Numbered from the stretch's first letter, positions 46,488-56,633 are shown. The stretch is 64,000 bases of DNA from Candidatus Thiothrix putei (GCA_029972225.1 CP124756.1:4213059-4277058), one strand, 5' to 3'. A program made the numbers and translations. Notes: generated by a model not told the origin, from the sequence alone.

Positions 46488-46704
46488 TTTTATCTATAGA
46501 TGAACTTTGCAAGAAATACTAGTTGAGTATTTTTAAGTCACTATTAAGTTTGATGACGTCGATGTCTTCTAGGAGATAGCGACTTAGTCAGCTTGAGAGT
46601 GTTTTGTTGGTTTGTGTGTTGTGTAGTCTGTAGATACCTTGTTGAATAGGTTTAGAAGTTTTAATGCAGGGCAATCGCTTGAAAGTTTGGTGGTGAATTC
46701 AAGA
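46488..46704. other. Intergenic stretch after the secreted protein
   Basis: Apart from the ISAs1 end relic at 46667-46691, nothing recognisable is present in this AT-rich 217-bp stretch. Confidence 0.4.
46667..46691 (+). repeat. ISAs1 left-end relic
   Basis: CAGGGCAATCGCTTGAAAGT and the next five bases equal the left end of the ISAs1 elements at 17271. No other part of the IS is present. The relic sits 14 bp after the end of the tssG frame. Confidence 0.75.
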
Positions 46705-47242
46705 TCAAACCAACAAACGCGTCCTCCCGACGGCCAAATCATCGGCATCGCTGACAGGTATCGCAGGCGCAAACCAACTGGTTAAACCCAGTTGCCCGTA
46801 TTGCCCCAAACGGGCAGCCGGTATTTGCTCTTTATGCAATACCAGCCCTACCTCCCAATTCAACTCATCCCCCAGATAATTCCTGACAATTGCACCCAGC
46901 AACTGCAAATTGGGTTTCCCCGGCAATAACCCCTCATACTCTGCCAGATTCATCGGCCCCAAACGGATGCGAAATTTGTATTGCCGCTGCCAACTGTATT
47001 GCCCCAACACCGTATCAACCCCCAACTGGGTTCCCAACGGCCTGCCCAAGCAAGACTGGCTTTCTGCCGGAATCGCCAACCATTCCCCGGCAAACTCCTC
47101 AATCTGTGACGGTACGTGAAAAAATGCCTTGAGTAAGGCCAGCAAACCACTGGCATGACGCCCTTGCCCCCCCAGATAAGCCGCAAAATAGCGTTTGCTG
47201 TCATCCGGCATGGCATGGGTGTGAACAAAAGTGCGGTAAACC

Positions 47243-48160
47243 TCATGCCGCCTCAGCGGTGTTTCGCCAATAATGCTTCCATTGCTGGTTTCCCCGCATG
47301 ACCCTCAACGCCAACATATCCGCCGCATTATCACTTTTCCACCATGCCCCCGATTTTTTTAAGCGTTGCTGGATGATGTAACGGTGTGCACTTTCTATTT
47401 CGCCCGACCCCACGGGCAATCCGAGGGATTTTGCTGTCGGGTAATCCAGTTGCTCAATGCGGTTGCTCAGGTAACGGTGACAAGCTCGTACTGGGGCGTT
47501 ACTGTCTTCTACCGTTTCTGCTTCGAGGAAAGGTTTCAGTGTGTCGATGACCGCTTGAGCTTGACCATCCTGTAGGGCTTTTTTCTGTTTGGCAAACCAT
47601 TTATCCTTGTCCTTGAGGCATGAACAGCTTGCGGATGCTGCTGATAGGTATTCACAAACATGATAAAAATCAATCAGGTAATGTCCTTGTGTGCCAAATT
47701 GTTCATCCACTTGACGGTTGATCCAGCTTGCCCCATCACCCACTGCATGGAGGAACGTGCTTTTTCCAAATCCAGCACGGCAGGCGGTGTCGAATAAGAT
47801 TTTTCCAGCATCTTCTACCGTGCCACCGAATATTGCGCCAAACGTTGGCGTAGCACTGCCTTTGGCGTGGGCAAGACACAGGCGGGCTTCTTTCCAGCTT
47901 TCCTTTTTGCCTTTGCGCTTGTCGGGGGCTGTTTCGTCAATCTCGACGATGGGGATCATGCTGCCGTCCATTTCGGCAATGACATAGGCTTTTCCCAACG
48001 TGCTTGGATAGTCTTTTATCAACACTTGGGATTCATGGATGCGTTTGGCGTGACCTTCGGTGATGTGTCGGATGCTGCTGGATGCCAGCCGTATCCCGTA
48101 ATGTTCTTCTAATTTATCAGGCACTTGAGCAAATGAACAGTCCGCCCCAAAGTCCGTCAC
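47243..48160 (-). CDS. ISKra4 transposase OrfB (copy 2)
   Basis: It has the same sequence as in copy 1, with the GSGEIESAHRYIIQQRLKK block. The frame is open upstream to the A8 slip site, so it is probably made as a fusion with OrfA. Confidence 0.8.
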   Translation of the reverse strand: MTDFGADCSFAQVPDKLEEHYGIRLASSSIRHITEGHAKRIHESQVLIKDYPSTLGKAYVIAEMDGSMIPIVEIDETAPDKRKGKKESWKEARLCLAHAKGSATPTFGAIFGGTVEDAGKILFDTACRAGFGKSTFLHAVGDGASWINRQVDEQFGTQGHYLIDFYHVCEYLSAASASCSCLKDKDKWFAKQKKALQDGQAQAVIDTLKPFLEAETVEDSNAPVRACHRYLSNRIEQLDYPTAKSLGLPVGSGEIESAHRYIIQQRLKKSGAWWKSDNAADMLALRVMRGNQQWKHYWRNTAEAA

Positions 48161-48258
48161 CGCCCGTTGCAGCGGGAGCGAACAGCCTCGGCAAACAACC
48201 TCGGCACTCTGGCTAAAGGGGCGGACACGCTTGCCGGGAATCCGGTAGACCGGTTCGC

Positions 48259-48567
48259 TTATGTGGATTTTTCCGTAGGTCGTGTGCCAATGACAGTTTT
48301 TTTTCCACTCTTTACATACTTCCCAATGCCTTCTTCACAGGCTGGGGCTGTGCATTTTTCTACACGTTTGTTTGCCCATGCAGTGATCGCATCATTTCCC
48401 ATTTGGCGCAGTTCTTCTATCACCCGCTGTTCGGCGTCTGCTGCTTTGATAATGTCATCACCGGCATTTTCAACCACCTCGATTAGCCCTTCCATCCGAG
48501 CTTTTAATGCGGGGTTGCGGTTCAAGGCTTCTAAAAGTTTTTGGTCGCGGGAGCTAACTGTCAACAT
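48259..48567 (-). CDS. ISKra4 OrfA (copy 2)
   Basis: This 102-residue protein starts at ATG 48567. It is identical to OrfA of copy 1 and carries the same A8 run near its end. Confidence 0.75.
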   Translation of the reverse strand: MLTVSSRDQKLLEALNRNPALKARMEGLIEVVENAGDDIIKAADAEQRVIEELRQMGNDAITAWANKRVEKCTAPACEEGIGKYVKSGKKTVIGTRPTEKST

Positions 48568-49129
48568 GGGAAAGTCCTTTTTCTCTGGTTTTAGGGGATG
48601 CCATCTTAGTCTACAGGACACCGCACTTTTGTTCACACCCGCATGGCATCGCGGTGTTGCAATTCCGGGATACCTATCCCCAGTAACGCCCCCGTATACC
48701 TGTCAAAATCATCGTTCTCCACCCGGTCGCGCTGCACCGTGGGTTCTTTATTCGCCCATGCGCGGTACAACAGGCTCAAGAGACGGTGATGAAACAGATT
48801 CATGAACGCCAGGGTCGCTTCATCCCGAACCTCATTGCGACGCCGTTCCCGCACATACTCTGTCAAATGCTGCGGTAATGGCCCCTGTGGCCCAAACAGC
48901 CCAAAAAATAGCACTTGCAAATGCCAATAACCATCAGCCTGTGGCTGGCAAGAATGCAAGGCAGATGGCGCAAACAAGTTGGACGGTTCCTGCCCTAGGC
49001 GAATGCCATCCTCTGCCGGGTTCACACTTTGCCCCAGACGTGGCTTATCCCGAAAATGACACTCCACCGCCCGCAATGCCGCGAAAAAATCGTAGCGATT
49101 CGCCTGCCTGCCCAGATCGGTCAGAATAT

Positions 49130-51004
49130 CTACAAAATCGGGGTCGTTCCTGTCCGTATCGGCCATCGCATCACCTCTCCTCGCTCCACGGTATTCAGGC
49201 TCATTTGGGTAAAGCTGTTAATAGAAACGTACTTCGCGAAGAACTTTTCGAGTACGGAACCCAATAAAAAAGCCCCCAAGCCATCAAAAGCACTTTCCTG
49301 GCATTGCAACGCAATCTCCACGCCCCGCCCAAACGCAATCGGGCCACTTCCCGGTATCCGCCGCACCACCGGGCGGCTGTTAATCTTCAGAATGCCGTCA
49401 TCTACCTGCTTCCTCACACTAGCCTCACTCATATTGGCGTATAACCGCAGCAATGAACGCAAGGCTGCGGCTCCTTGCTTGTCATCCGTATCCAGCAATG
49501 ACAAATAATTCAAGGAAAGATGATTAATGAGCCGCCAAGCGTGCTCCCCATCCGGGTGAGCAGGCAAAGGCGTGCTAGGCCCAGCCAGACTCTCAACCTG
49601 TTTGACCGGCGCACTGGCGTCGAGCGTAAACCGAACTTGCCCTTTATGTTGGAAGGTATACAACGGTGCATCCCGATTGGTACACAAGACACTGACCCCC
49701 AATTGTTTAAGATCGGGGGCATACGGTGCTGCGGTACTATCCACCAACGACAAATACACTTCGCTACCCTGATAATGCCTACCAGCCTGCTTCGTTAAGG
49801 GGGGTAAATGCGGCACACGCCGCCAGGTGTAATACGCATTACCGGCCTTGTGTTCCCCACGGCAATCGTAGAAAGACCGAAAACGCTGCTGCTCTTGCAA
49901 GTTGCTGTCAAATCCAACCACATCGGTAATCGCATACACCTCATAATCTTGTGCATGAGTGCGATCCACAATCACATGCTGCTCGCGGGATACCGCCGCC
50001 ACATGCACCCGGTCAGCACGCCGTGGAAACAGGTTAATAGCAGGCACACAATTCAAGACGACATTACTCGTATTCAGCCATCCTTTTAACCCATCGTTTT
50101 TATCCTGAAACAAACAAACGATTTCCAACGCCTCCTCATTGCCTAAACGTTGTACGGCTGCCTGTAACCCACTCAAACGGATAAACAGAAAGCGTTCTGG
50201 AAAAGCAAAATACTCTTGCAGCAAGCGATACCCTTGGAACGACACATCCGTGTACGGCAACAAGGCTTCTTCTTGAGCAAACCCCAAGGGTTGTACATTA
50301 TCAGCAGGCAAAACCTGTCGCCATGCGGGTGATTGCCCAGCAGGCACAACTGGCTGCAACACCAAAGCTTGGGTATGTGCTGCCAATAACTCATACACCC
50401 GCCCTGTTGTTTCACGCCCGCCATCTAGGTAAAACACCAAATCATCCAGCGGCATTTCACGCCAAGGAATCCCGTTAGCCACTTGCAAACGTAAGCGAAT
50501 CCCCGCCTTGGCAGGCGGTTGGCGGGGCAGGGGGTAATAACCTGCTTCAGCCGCCGTCAAATACTCCACTTGAATCACTTGTACCGGCCATAACGTCACA
50601 TCCCGTGAGGTACGGAACTCACAACGGGACTGCCCTTCCAAACCCACATCCGTGAACAAGCGCATTCCTTTTGGTAAAGGAAAACCGGCTGCTGTTACCC
50701 CCCCATCCAAGTCAGGGGTCATGCGCAAGATTGTCATGGAAGGTGTTGGTGACAGGTAATGCGGGTAGACCATGTTCAGCAGATACTGGGTAAACCCTGG
50801 GAATTCCGCATCCATCTGCAATTGAATCCGCGCTGTCAGAAAGGCAAACCCTTCCAGCAAGCGCTCAACATAAGGGTCAGCGCATTCAAACCGCCCCAGA
50901 TCCAAGCGCTGCGCCACCCCCGGAAATTGATCTGCGAACTCTTTACCCATTCCACGCAGATAATTCAGTTCTTTTTCATAATAATCACGCATTTTGGGAT
51001 GCAT
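49130..51004 (-). CDS. tssF: T6SS baseplate protein TssF
   Basis: ATG 51004 was taken (MHPKMRDYYEKELNYLRGMG); a GTG six bases upstream overlaps the tssE stop. The 624-residue protein has the conserved start with FADQFPGVAQRLDLGRFECADPYVERLLEGFAFL and the middle and C-terminal domains of normal length. It builds the baseplate wedge with TssG. The partner tssG is broken, so the wedge cannot form from this locus as it stands. Confidence 0.92.
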   Translation of the reverse strand: MHPKMRDYYEKELNYLRGMGKEFADQFPGVAQRLDLGRFECADPYVERLLEGFAFLTARIQLQMDAEFPGFTQYLLNMVYPHYLSPTPSMTILRMTPDLDGGVTAAGFPLPKGMRLFTDVGLEGQSRCEFRTSRDVTLWPVQVIQVEYLTAAEAGYYPLPRQPPAKAGIRLRLQVANGIPWREMPLDDLVFYLDGGRETTGRVYELLAAHTQALVLQPVVPAGQSPAWRQVLPADNVQPLGFAQEEALLPYTDVSFQGYRLLQEYFAFPERFLFIRLSGLQAAVQRLGNEEALEIVCLFQDKNDGLKGWLNTSNVVLNCVPAINLFPRRADRVHVAAVSREQHVIVDRTHAQDYEVYAITDVVGFDSNLQEQQRFRSFYDCRGEHKAGNAYYTWRRVPHLPPLTKQAGRHYQGSEVYLSLVDSTAAPYAPDLKQLGVSVLCTNRDAPLYTFQHKGQVRFTLDASAPVKQVESLAGPSTPLPAHPDGEHAWRLINHLSLNYLSLLDTDDKQGAAALRSLLRLYANMSEASVRKQVDDGILKINSRPVVRRIPGSGPIAFGRGVEIALQCQESAFDGLGAFLLGSVLEKFFAKYVSINSFTQMSLNTVERGEVMRWPIRTGTTPIL

Positions 51005-51009
51005 AAACA

Positions 51010-51615
51010 CTACTCCAGAATTTTCATGTCCCCGTTTTCCAAATCTAGGTGTGTGGTCAGTTGCAACCGCAGCGGGCTAGGTTCCGCCCATAACCACCCC
51101 GTAATCTCGAATACGAGGGCATTGTGATCCTGCATGGATTCGTTAGTCAGCAGTTTGACCTGCAAGGATTGGCGCAAAATGCGTGGCTCAAACACCGAGA
51201 TGGCTTTTTCCAGCATTTTTTCCAGCTTACCTGCCTGCAAACTGGAAGCCGTTTTACCGGTTAAATCCGGCAAACCGTAGTTCAGTACAGAAGCCGCTAT
51301 TTCAGGGTACTGTGTTTCCAAATCATCAATACACAGATTGCGGGTATTCAATAACCAGCCGACATCGCGGCGCACGCAATCACGAATCCCCTGCAATGAC
51401 CCCAAGGCTTTTTGCAGAAAAGCTAAGTGCGTGCGGTTATCTTGAAGGGCTTTTAGCCATTGTTGACGTTGCGCAGGATCACCGTTATCCGACTGATTAA
51501 GCAACTGTTTTTCCAAGCGGGTGACTTCCCGTTGGCAATTTTCCATGGAATGATTCACATGGGCGTCATCTGCCAGCCTGTCCAACAGCGAAGGCAGATA
51601 CGTCTCAGTCGGCAT
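51010..51615 (-). CDS. tssE: T6SS gp25-like baseplate protein TssE
   Basis: Start ATG 51615 (MPTETYLPSLLDRLADD) lies inside the end of tagJ. The 201-residue protein has the gp25-like domain in the C-terminal part (VRRDVGWLLNTRN, YPEIAASVLNYGLPDL, EPRILRQSLQV). It starts sheath assembly on the baseplate. An inserted coiled segment (MENCQREVTRLEKQLLN) makes it a little longer than typical. Confidence 0.9.
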   Translation of the reverse strand: MPTETYLPSLLDRLADDAHVNHSMENCQREVTRLEKQLLNQSDNGDPAQRQQWLKALQDNRTHLAFLQKALGSLQGIRDCVRRDVGWLLNTRNLCIDDLETQYPEIAASVLNYGLPDLTGKTASSLQAGKLEKMLEKAISVFEPRILRQSLQVKLLTNESMQDHNALVFEITGWLWAEPSPLRLQLTTHLDLENGDMKILE

Positions 51616-52411
51616 GAACCTTACCTTCCGGCAAGAACTCAATGAACCTGACATCCAGCAACGGGTAATCGTCGGTGTCGGTGGTCAACACCCGCTGTCC
51701 GTAACCGATAAAGCTACCGGGGGCAGGCTCTTCCCACTCAGTACGCCGCGCCAAGGCCAAGGTATCCGCTTGGTTTGCCGACCCCGGATAACGGGTAGGA
51801 ATCAACACGGGCGAATCCCCCCCGGCACGCCACTGAATATGCGCAGGCAACCACACCAAATCACGCAAATCGACGGGCTTTTCCAAGGTCAAGGTCTGAA
51901 TGTGTGCGAAAGCCACCCACCGATAGCCACCTTCCATAATGACTTCCAAAGTCGGCCCCAAACGGGAATCGGCATCCGCCAGCCATTCAAACGCGATACC
52001 ATCGACCTTACCTGCTGATGCGGGTGCTTGTGCAAACGCTTGTTCCCGCACCGCCAGTGCCTCAGTCGAATGACCAGCCGCACTCAGCGTCAAAGCCTGT
52101 AACAGCAACGCCTGCCATGCATCGGGTTTCCCCATAAAAACCGGCACACGCTGCCCTTGGAACACTTGTTCGCGCAACATTTCGCACGCAATTGCCGAAC
52201 GGTACAAATGCACCATCGCTAACGCGCTATCATCCAGCCCCCGAATCACGTCCAACTGCTTCAAGGCACGTTCCCATTGCCCCATCACCGCCAATAACTG
52301 GAACAGCAAAATCCGGTACTTGCTGAGAGACGGCTGATCGCGGATCAGATCCTGCAAACAGGCCAACGCCTCCGCCAGCTTGCCTGCCCGCAGGTAATTT
52401 TCGTGTTTCAT
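51605..52411 (-). CDS. tagJ: T6SS accessory protein TagJ (ImpE)
   Basis: ATG 52411 overlaps the hcp stop by 4 bp. The 268-residue protein starts with TPR-like helices (RAGKLAEALACLQDLIRDQP) and has the ImpE C-terminal region (RDLVWLPAHIQWRAGGDSPV and RTEWEEPAPGSFIGYGQR). TagJ binds the TssB N-terminus and is linked to ClpV-dependent sheath recycling in one T6SS branch. No tssH (clpV) is in the window. Confidence 0.87.
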   Translation of the reverse strand: MKHENYLRAGKLAEALACLQDLIRDQPSLSKYRILLFQLLAVMGQWERALKQLDVIRGLDDSALAMVHLYRSAIACEMLREQVFQGQRVPVFMGKPDAWQALLLQALTLSAAGHSTEALAVREQAFAQAPASAGKVDGIAFEWLADADSRLGPTLEVIMEGGYRWVAFAHIQTLTLEKPVDLRDLVWLPAHIQWRAGGDSPVLIPTRYPGSANQADTLALARRTEWEEPAPGSFIGYGQRVLTTDTDDYPLLDVRFIEFLPEGKVHAD

Positions 52412-52890
52412 CCTTTGGCATTCGTTCCCACATTCCACGCACGACTCAGCGCCGCACCGGGTTTACCCGTCTTATCAATGGGGGTGTAGTCCCACTTGAT
52501 TTTGCCGTAAGCAAATGTAACTTTTTCGGCTGGACGCACATCATCTACTGATCCAGTGGCTGTAATCGAGCTAACGATGGCATCCTCCAAGGTATACTTC
52601 ATGAAAACGTGTTTATCCTCCGTCGCCAAGCAACACTCTATTTCCACCTTGGGAATGTGCTTACCATTGGCACAGTACGTGTGTAAATCGGGTGTCGCCG
52701 CATCAACGGTTTTAACAATACCAAAGGGCTGGAAATCTGCCTTACCCCCCGTCAGTCCACCCACGTTTTTCCCCGACACTGGTTGAGACACGCCACAAGT
52801 ATAACTATCTATTTCAATCCATTTGGCGTGTTTATCGTCGGTACTTTCGCCATCAATACCGTCAATTTTGCAGAACATATCAACTGCCAT
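52408..52890 (-). CDS. hcp: T6SS tube protein Hcp
   Basis: This 160-residue protein has the Hcp beta-barrel pattern (MFCKIDGIDGESTDDKHAKW, then VSQPVSG, ATPDLHTYCANGKHI, WDYTPID). It stacks as hexamers to form the inner tube and is secreted. Several Cys residues (positions about 7, 32, 73, 86, 87) are unusual for Hcp. Confidence 0.92.
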   Translation of the reverse strand: MAVDMFCKIDGIDGESTDDKHAKWIEIDSYTCGVSQPVSGKNVGGLTGGKADFQPFGIVKTVDAATPDLHTYCANGKHIPKVEIECCLATEDKHVFMKYTLEDAIVSSITATGSVDDVRPAEKVTFAYGKIKWDYTPIDKTGKPGAALSRAWNVGTNAKG

Positions 52891-52977
52891 TGTAAACCTC
52901 CTTCAGCAAGCTGTTTTTTATGAAGACTGTGACATTTTGTATAAAAATCGCCTCTACATTAACGCGCAAACCCACCC

Positions 52978-54474
52978 CTATTGCTTCTCGGATGGCAGTT
53001 TGGACACCAAACGCAAAGACACGGTTAAACCTTCCAACTGGTAATGCGGGCGCAGGTAGAACTTAGAGGTGTAATACCCCGGATTGCCCTCCACTGACTC
53101 CACCACTACTTGGGCCGCAGACAAAGGCTTTCGCGCTTTATCCTCCTCACTTGCATTGTGCGGACTGGGTTCCACGTAATTGAGAATCCAGCGGTTTAAC
53201 CACTTTTCCATGTCCTCACGTTCCTTGAAGGAACCCAGCTTGTCCCGCACAATGCATTTCAAATAATGCGCAAACCGGCAAGTGGCAAACAGGTAAGGCA
53301 AGCGTGCCGCCAAGTTGGCGTTAGCGGTGGCATCAGGGTCATCATACTCCGCCGGTTTTTGCAGGGATTGCGCCCCAATAAATGCGGCATAATCCGAATT
53401 CTTTTTATGCAGCAACGGCATGAAACCATTCTTCGCCAACTCGGCTTCACGCCGGTCATCAATGGCAATTTCCGTCGGGCATTTCATATCGACCCCACCA
53501 TCCGTGGTTGGGAAGGTGTGTGCCGGTAACTCTTCCACCGCACCGCCTGATTCCACCCCACGAATCCGTGAACACCAGCCATAAGCTTTAAAAGAGCGGT
53601 TAATATTACGTGCCATGGCATAAGCAGCATTGACCCACAGGTAACGGTGATGGTCAGCCCCTTGCACATCCTCCTCAAACGCAAAATGCTCCACCGGATT
53701 GGTTTTAGCCCCATACGGCAAACGCCCCAGAAAACGCGGCATCGCCAAACCGATATACCGGGAATCCTCAGACTCACGCAACGAACGCCACGCCGCATAT
53801 TCCGGGGTCTGGAAAATTTTGGTTAAATCACGCGGATCACTCAACTCTTGCCAGCTATCCATGTTCATCAAGGTTGGGGAAGGGGCGGTAATAAACGGCG
53901 CATGGGACGCTGCCGAGATTTGTGCCATTTGCCCCAGCAATTCGACATCCGGCGCACTGTTATCAAAGTAATAATCACCGACCAAGCACCCGTATGGCTC
54001 CCCGCCAAACATGCTGTATTCCTCGGTATAAATTTTCTTGAAGACCGGGCTTTGATCCCATGCCACACCCTTGTATTTCTTCAGGTTCTTCCCTAAATCC
54101 TGTTTAGAAATATTCAACACCCGGATTTTGAGCATTTCATCGGTTTCGGTGTTGTTAACAAGGTAATGTAAGCCCCGCCAACTGCTTTCCAATGCCTGAA
54201 AATCCGGGTGGTGCAAAATCAGGTTTACTTGTTCAGACAGGTTTTTATCAAGCGTGGCAATCATCGACTCAATGGTACGAATCGCATCATCCGAAATCAG
54301 CGTGGCATTGGCGAGCGCCTGCTCTGCCAAAGTTTTGACAGCCTGTTCCACCGCACTTTTGGAATCCTTGGATTTGGGCTTGAACTCTTTTTCCAGCAAG
54401 GCTGCAAACGCATCGGACTCCATCACCGTACCCGTCTGTGACTGGCTGGCTGTTTCCCGCATGAGGTCTGACAT
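52978..54474 (-). CDS. tssC: T6SS sheath large subunit TssC
   Basis: The 498-residue protein of normal length carries ILHHPDFQALESSWRGLHYL, YGCLVGDYYFDN and the C-terminal PGYYTSKFYLRPHYQLEGLT. With TssB it forms the contractile sheath. It follows tssB by 3 bp. Confidence 0.95.
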   Translation of the reverse strand: MSDLMRETASQSQTGTVMESDAFAALLEKEFKPKSKDSKSAVEQAVKTLAEQALANATLISDDAIRTIESMIATLDKNLSEQVNLILHHPDFQALESSWRGLHYLVNNTETDEMLKIRVLNISKQDLGKNLKKYKGVAWDQSPVFKKIYTEEYSMFGGEPYGCLVGDYYFDNSAPDVELLGQMAQISAASHAPFITAPSPTLMNMDSWQELSDPRDLTKIFQTPEYAAWRSLRESEDSRYIGLAMPRFLGRLPYGAKTNPVEHFAFEEDVQGADHHRYLWVNAAYAMARNINRSFKAYGWCSRIRGVESGGAVEELPAHTFPTTDGGVDMKCPTEIAIDDRREAELAKNGFMPLLHKKNSDYAAFIGAQSLQKPAEYDDPDATANANLAARLPYLFATCRFAHYLKCIVRDKLGSFKEREDMEKWLNRWILNYVEPSPHNASEEDKARKPLSAAQVVVESVEGNPGYYTSKFYLRPHYQLEGLTVSLRLVSKLPSEKQ

Positions 54475-54477
54475 AAG

Positions 54478-55023
54478 CTACTCCTCCGCTTTATGGGTTA
54501 TGGAATCGTCGGGTATTGCTTCAGTGCTGGCAGGCTTGGGGGCTGCAATCAATGCCTGTAATAACGCTGGGTTAGCCAAAGCTTCGGCAACCAACTGTTC
54601 GGCTCCTGATTTACCATCCATATACGTTAGCAAGTTAGCAAGCTGGGTTCTTGCCTCCAATAACTCGCGTAATGGCTCAACTTGGCGAGCAACGGCAGCA
54701 GGGGAAAAATCATCCATGCTTTCAAAAGTCAGGTCGACGCTCAGGTTATCCTTGCCAGACAAGGTATTCGGTACGGGGAAAGCCACTCGCGGCTTCATGG
54801 CTTTCATGCGTTCATCAAAGTTATCGACATCAATTTCCAGAAACTTACGGTCATGGATGGCAGGAAGGGCTTCTGCGGGTTTGCCGGACAAATCCGCCAA
54901 TACCCCCATCACAAACGGCAGTTGCACTTTCCTTTCAGCCCCGTAAAGCTCCACATCGTATTCAATCTGTACCCTAGGTGCCCGGTTTCTGGCAATAAAC
55001 TTTTGGCTGCTTTGTTTAGCCAT
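54478..55023 (-). CDS. tssB: T6SS sheath small subunit TssB
   Basis: ATG 55023 (MAKQSSQKFIARNRAPRVQI) was chosen over one two codons upstream. The 181-residue protein has the TssB core VQLPFVMGVLADLSG and RKFLEIDVDNFDERMKAM. It pairs with TssC. Its upstream region is now occupied by an IS that starts 88 bp away. Confidence 0.94.
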   Translation of the reverse strand: MAKQSSQKFIARNRAPRVQIEYDVELYGAERKVQLPFVMGVLADLSGKPAEALPAIHDRKFLEIDVDNFDERMKAMKPRVAFPVPNTLSGKDNLSVDLTFESMDDFSPAAVARQVEPLRELLEARTQLANLLTYMDGKSGAEQLVAEALANPALLQALIAAPKPASTEAIPDDSITHKAEE

Positions 55024-55111
55024 ATACAACTCCTTAGCAATGATGGTTCATTAATATTGTTTTGGTTATTGAATTAAGGTTAAAACACAAGGCTCTCGCG
55101 TTTTATTGAGT

Positions 55112-56493
55112 GAGCGACTTGCAAAATCCGACAAACTGAGTTGCTCAATTTTCAGCATTGACCGAACGCCGCATATTCAGCCGATTTTTTACTCAATTTG
55201 ACCAACGAAACCTGAGCTTTTTCAGTTTTACCGTAACTTTTGCTAAATTTCACCCATACCGATGCGACTGCTCCTGTTTTTCAGTCAGTCTTCCCGTGTT
55301 TTTTCAAACCCAGTCGCTTTATAACAAGACACGCATCAGTTGATCAGCACTCAACACCAAAATCCCAAACATCAAGTGGCTGTAAACTTTTTGCGCACCT
55401 TGCACCCACACATTCCGACCACCAAATTCATCCTTCAGGCGGGCATTGGTTCGTTCTACGGTGCTGCGAATTTTGTAACGCTCGGCATCAGCAGGTTCAA
55501 ACGCTTCTTTCTGTCCGCCGCGAGGATTGTGATCAATCAGAGGGACATGCCCCAGATGACGGCTGTATTCGTGCAAATCAGCACTGCAATAGGCCGCATC
55601 CATCAGGTCGTAGAGACTGGTGACACGTTGGGCACTGATTTGAGAGAGTGGGATGGCTGCCCCGCTGTCGTGAAAGGAGGCGGAAGACAGAATGGCTGCT
55701 ATCGGGACACCACAATCGGCGGTATCGATATGCAGTTTGTAGCCGTTCCAACTGTGCTTGTAGCCTTGGGCATTCTTCTTCGTCCCCCGGTTACACTGAA
55801 CCGGTATCTCATCGAGTGCTTGCTGAAGTGACTGTTCCCGTTGGCGCTGAATCCGTGTTTGCCCTTGTTTTTTCTTTGGCTTTTCCTCGGCAACAGGCCG
55901 TTCACGTGCCTCAATGGCTGTTGAATCCCGACACAGGTGGCCGATCAGCGCATCGCCCAAATACGTTTTCACCAACGTTTCATGCACACGTTCCGCTAAA
56001 CGCTGTTCAGCAAATTCAGCGAAGGCACGTGAAAAGGTGGATTCGGAAGGCAGTTTCTTGGTCAGGGGAAACCCGCAGATGCGTCGCAGGGAGCGATCGT
56101 TTTGCAGCCGGTCAATGAGTGCTCGCGTATTGACAATATTGAGCACGCTTTTGGCGACAAAAGCATTGGCAAACCAAGATCGCTCCGTCGCTGGCCGTCC
56201 AGACCCATCACGAAAAGAGCGCACAAAATCTTCAATGCGCGTCAGCTCCAGTACGTGAATGAGCTTTTCAAGCTTGGGGGTCAATGTGCCAAAGGCATCA
56301 TTGAAGCAAGGCAGTATTTCAATTTGCAGCAAACTCCAGCGTTGTGCAATCAGGGCGCGTTCGGTAGAATTCATAGCGTGGGCTTAATGGTTGTTTTGAC
56401 GCTTCTATTATCGCCGAAAACGGCAGCCCACACTTCTTTTTTCCTTCAGATGAAGGAAGGTTCACGCTGAAAATGTAATTTTGCAAGTGGCTC
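55112..56493 (-). mobile_element. IS5-type element, copy C (between tssB and tssA)
   Basis: The intact 1382-bp element has both inverted repeats and TGAGT duplicated at each side. It lies in the divergent promoter region of tssB and tssA. Confidence 0.92.
55319..56374 (-). CDS. IS5-type DDE transposase (copy C)
   Basis: The complete 351-residue transposase is nearly identical to that of copy B, with all catalytic residues present. Confidence 0.88.
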   Translation of the reverse strand: MNSTERALIAQRWSLLQIEILPCFNDAFGTLTPKLEKLIHVLELTRIEDFVRSFRDGSGRPATERSWFANAFVAKSVLNIVNTRALIDRLQNDRSLRRICGFPLTKKLPSESTFSRAFAEFAEQRLAERVHETLVKTYLGDALIGHLCRDSTAIEARERPVAEEKPKKKQGQTRIQRQREQSLQQALDEIPVQCNRGTKKNAQGYKHSWNGYKLHIDTADCGVPIAAILSSASFHDSGAAIPLSQISAQRVTSLYDLMDAAYCSADLHEYSRHLGHVPLIDHNPRGGQKEAFEPADAERYKIRSTVERTNARLKDEFGGRNVWVQGAQKVYSHLMFGILVLSADQLMRVLL

Positions 56494-56633
56494 TGAGTAA
56501 TATGAAGTATAGACAGCAATGCCATAAATTGCTGTCTATACTCATACAAAAATGTCAAAAATAGTTTGCTATCATTGCGTAGCAGCTAGTATTAACCCTA
56601 ATGTTTTAATTTAAACAGCAAGAATATTATTAT

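Larger units (their letters stand above)
47217..48640 (-). mobile_element. ISKra4-family element, copy 2 (in tssG)
   Basis: This is 1424 bp, with GGGTGTGAACAAAAGTGCGG at both ends and the 9-bp duplication GCATGGCAT directly outside each end. The clean duplication indicates a simple recent insertion. Confidence 0.93.
46705..49166 (-). pseudogene. tssG: T6SS baseplate protein TssG, split by ISKra4
   Basis: TssG works with TssF and TssK in the T6SS baseplate. The N-terminal part (48641-49166) has the family features (NRYDFFAALRAVECHF, FFGLFGPQGPLPQHLTEYV) and the C-terminal part (46705-47216) has GRPLGTQLGVDTVLG and KFRIRLGPM. An ISKra4 element with a 9-bp target duplication (GCATGGCAT) separates them. 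Removing the insertion and one duplication restores a frame of about 345 residues. The tssF stop lies inside the tssG start region (37-bp overlap). Confidence 0.92.
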
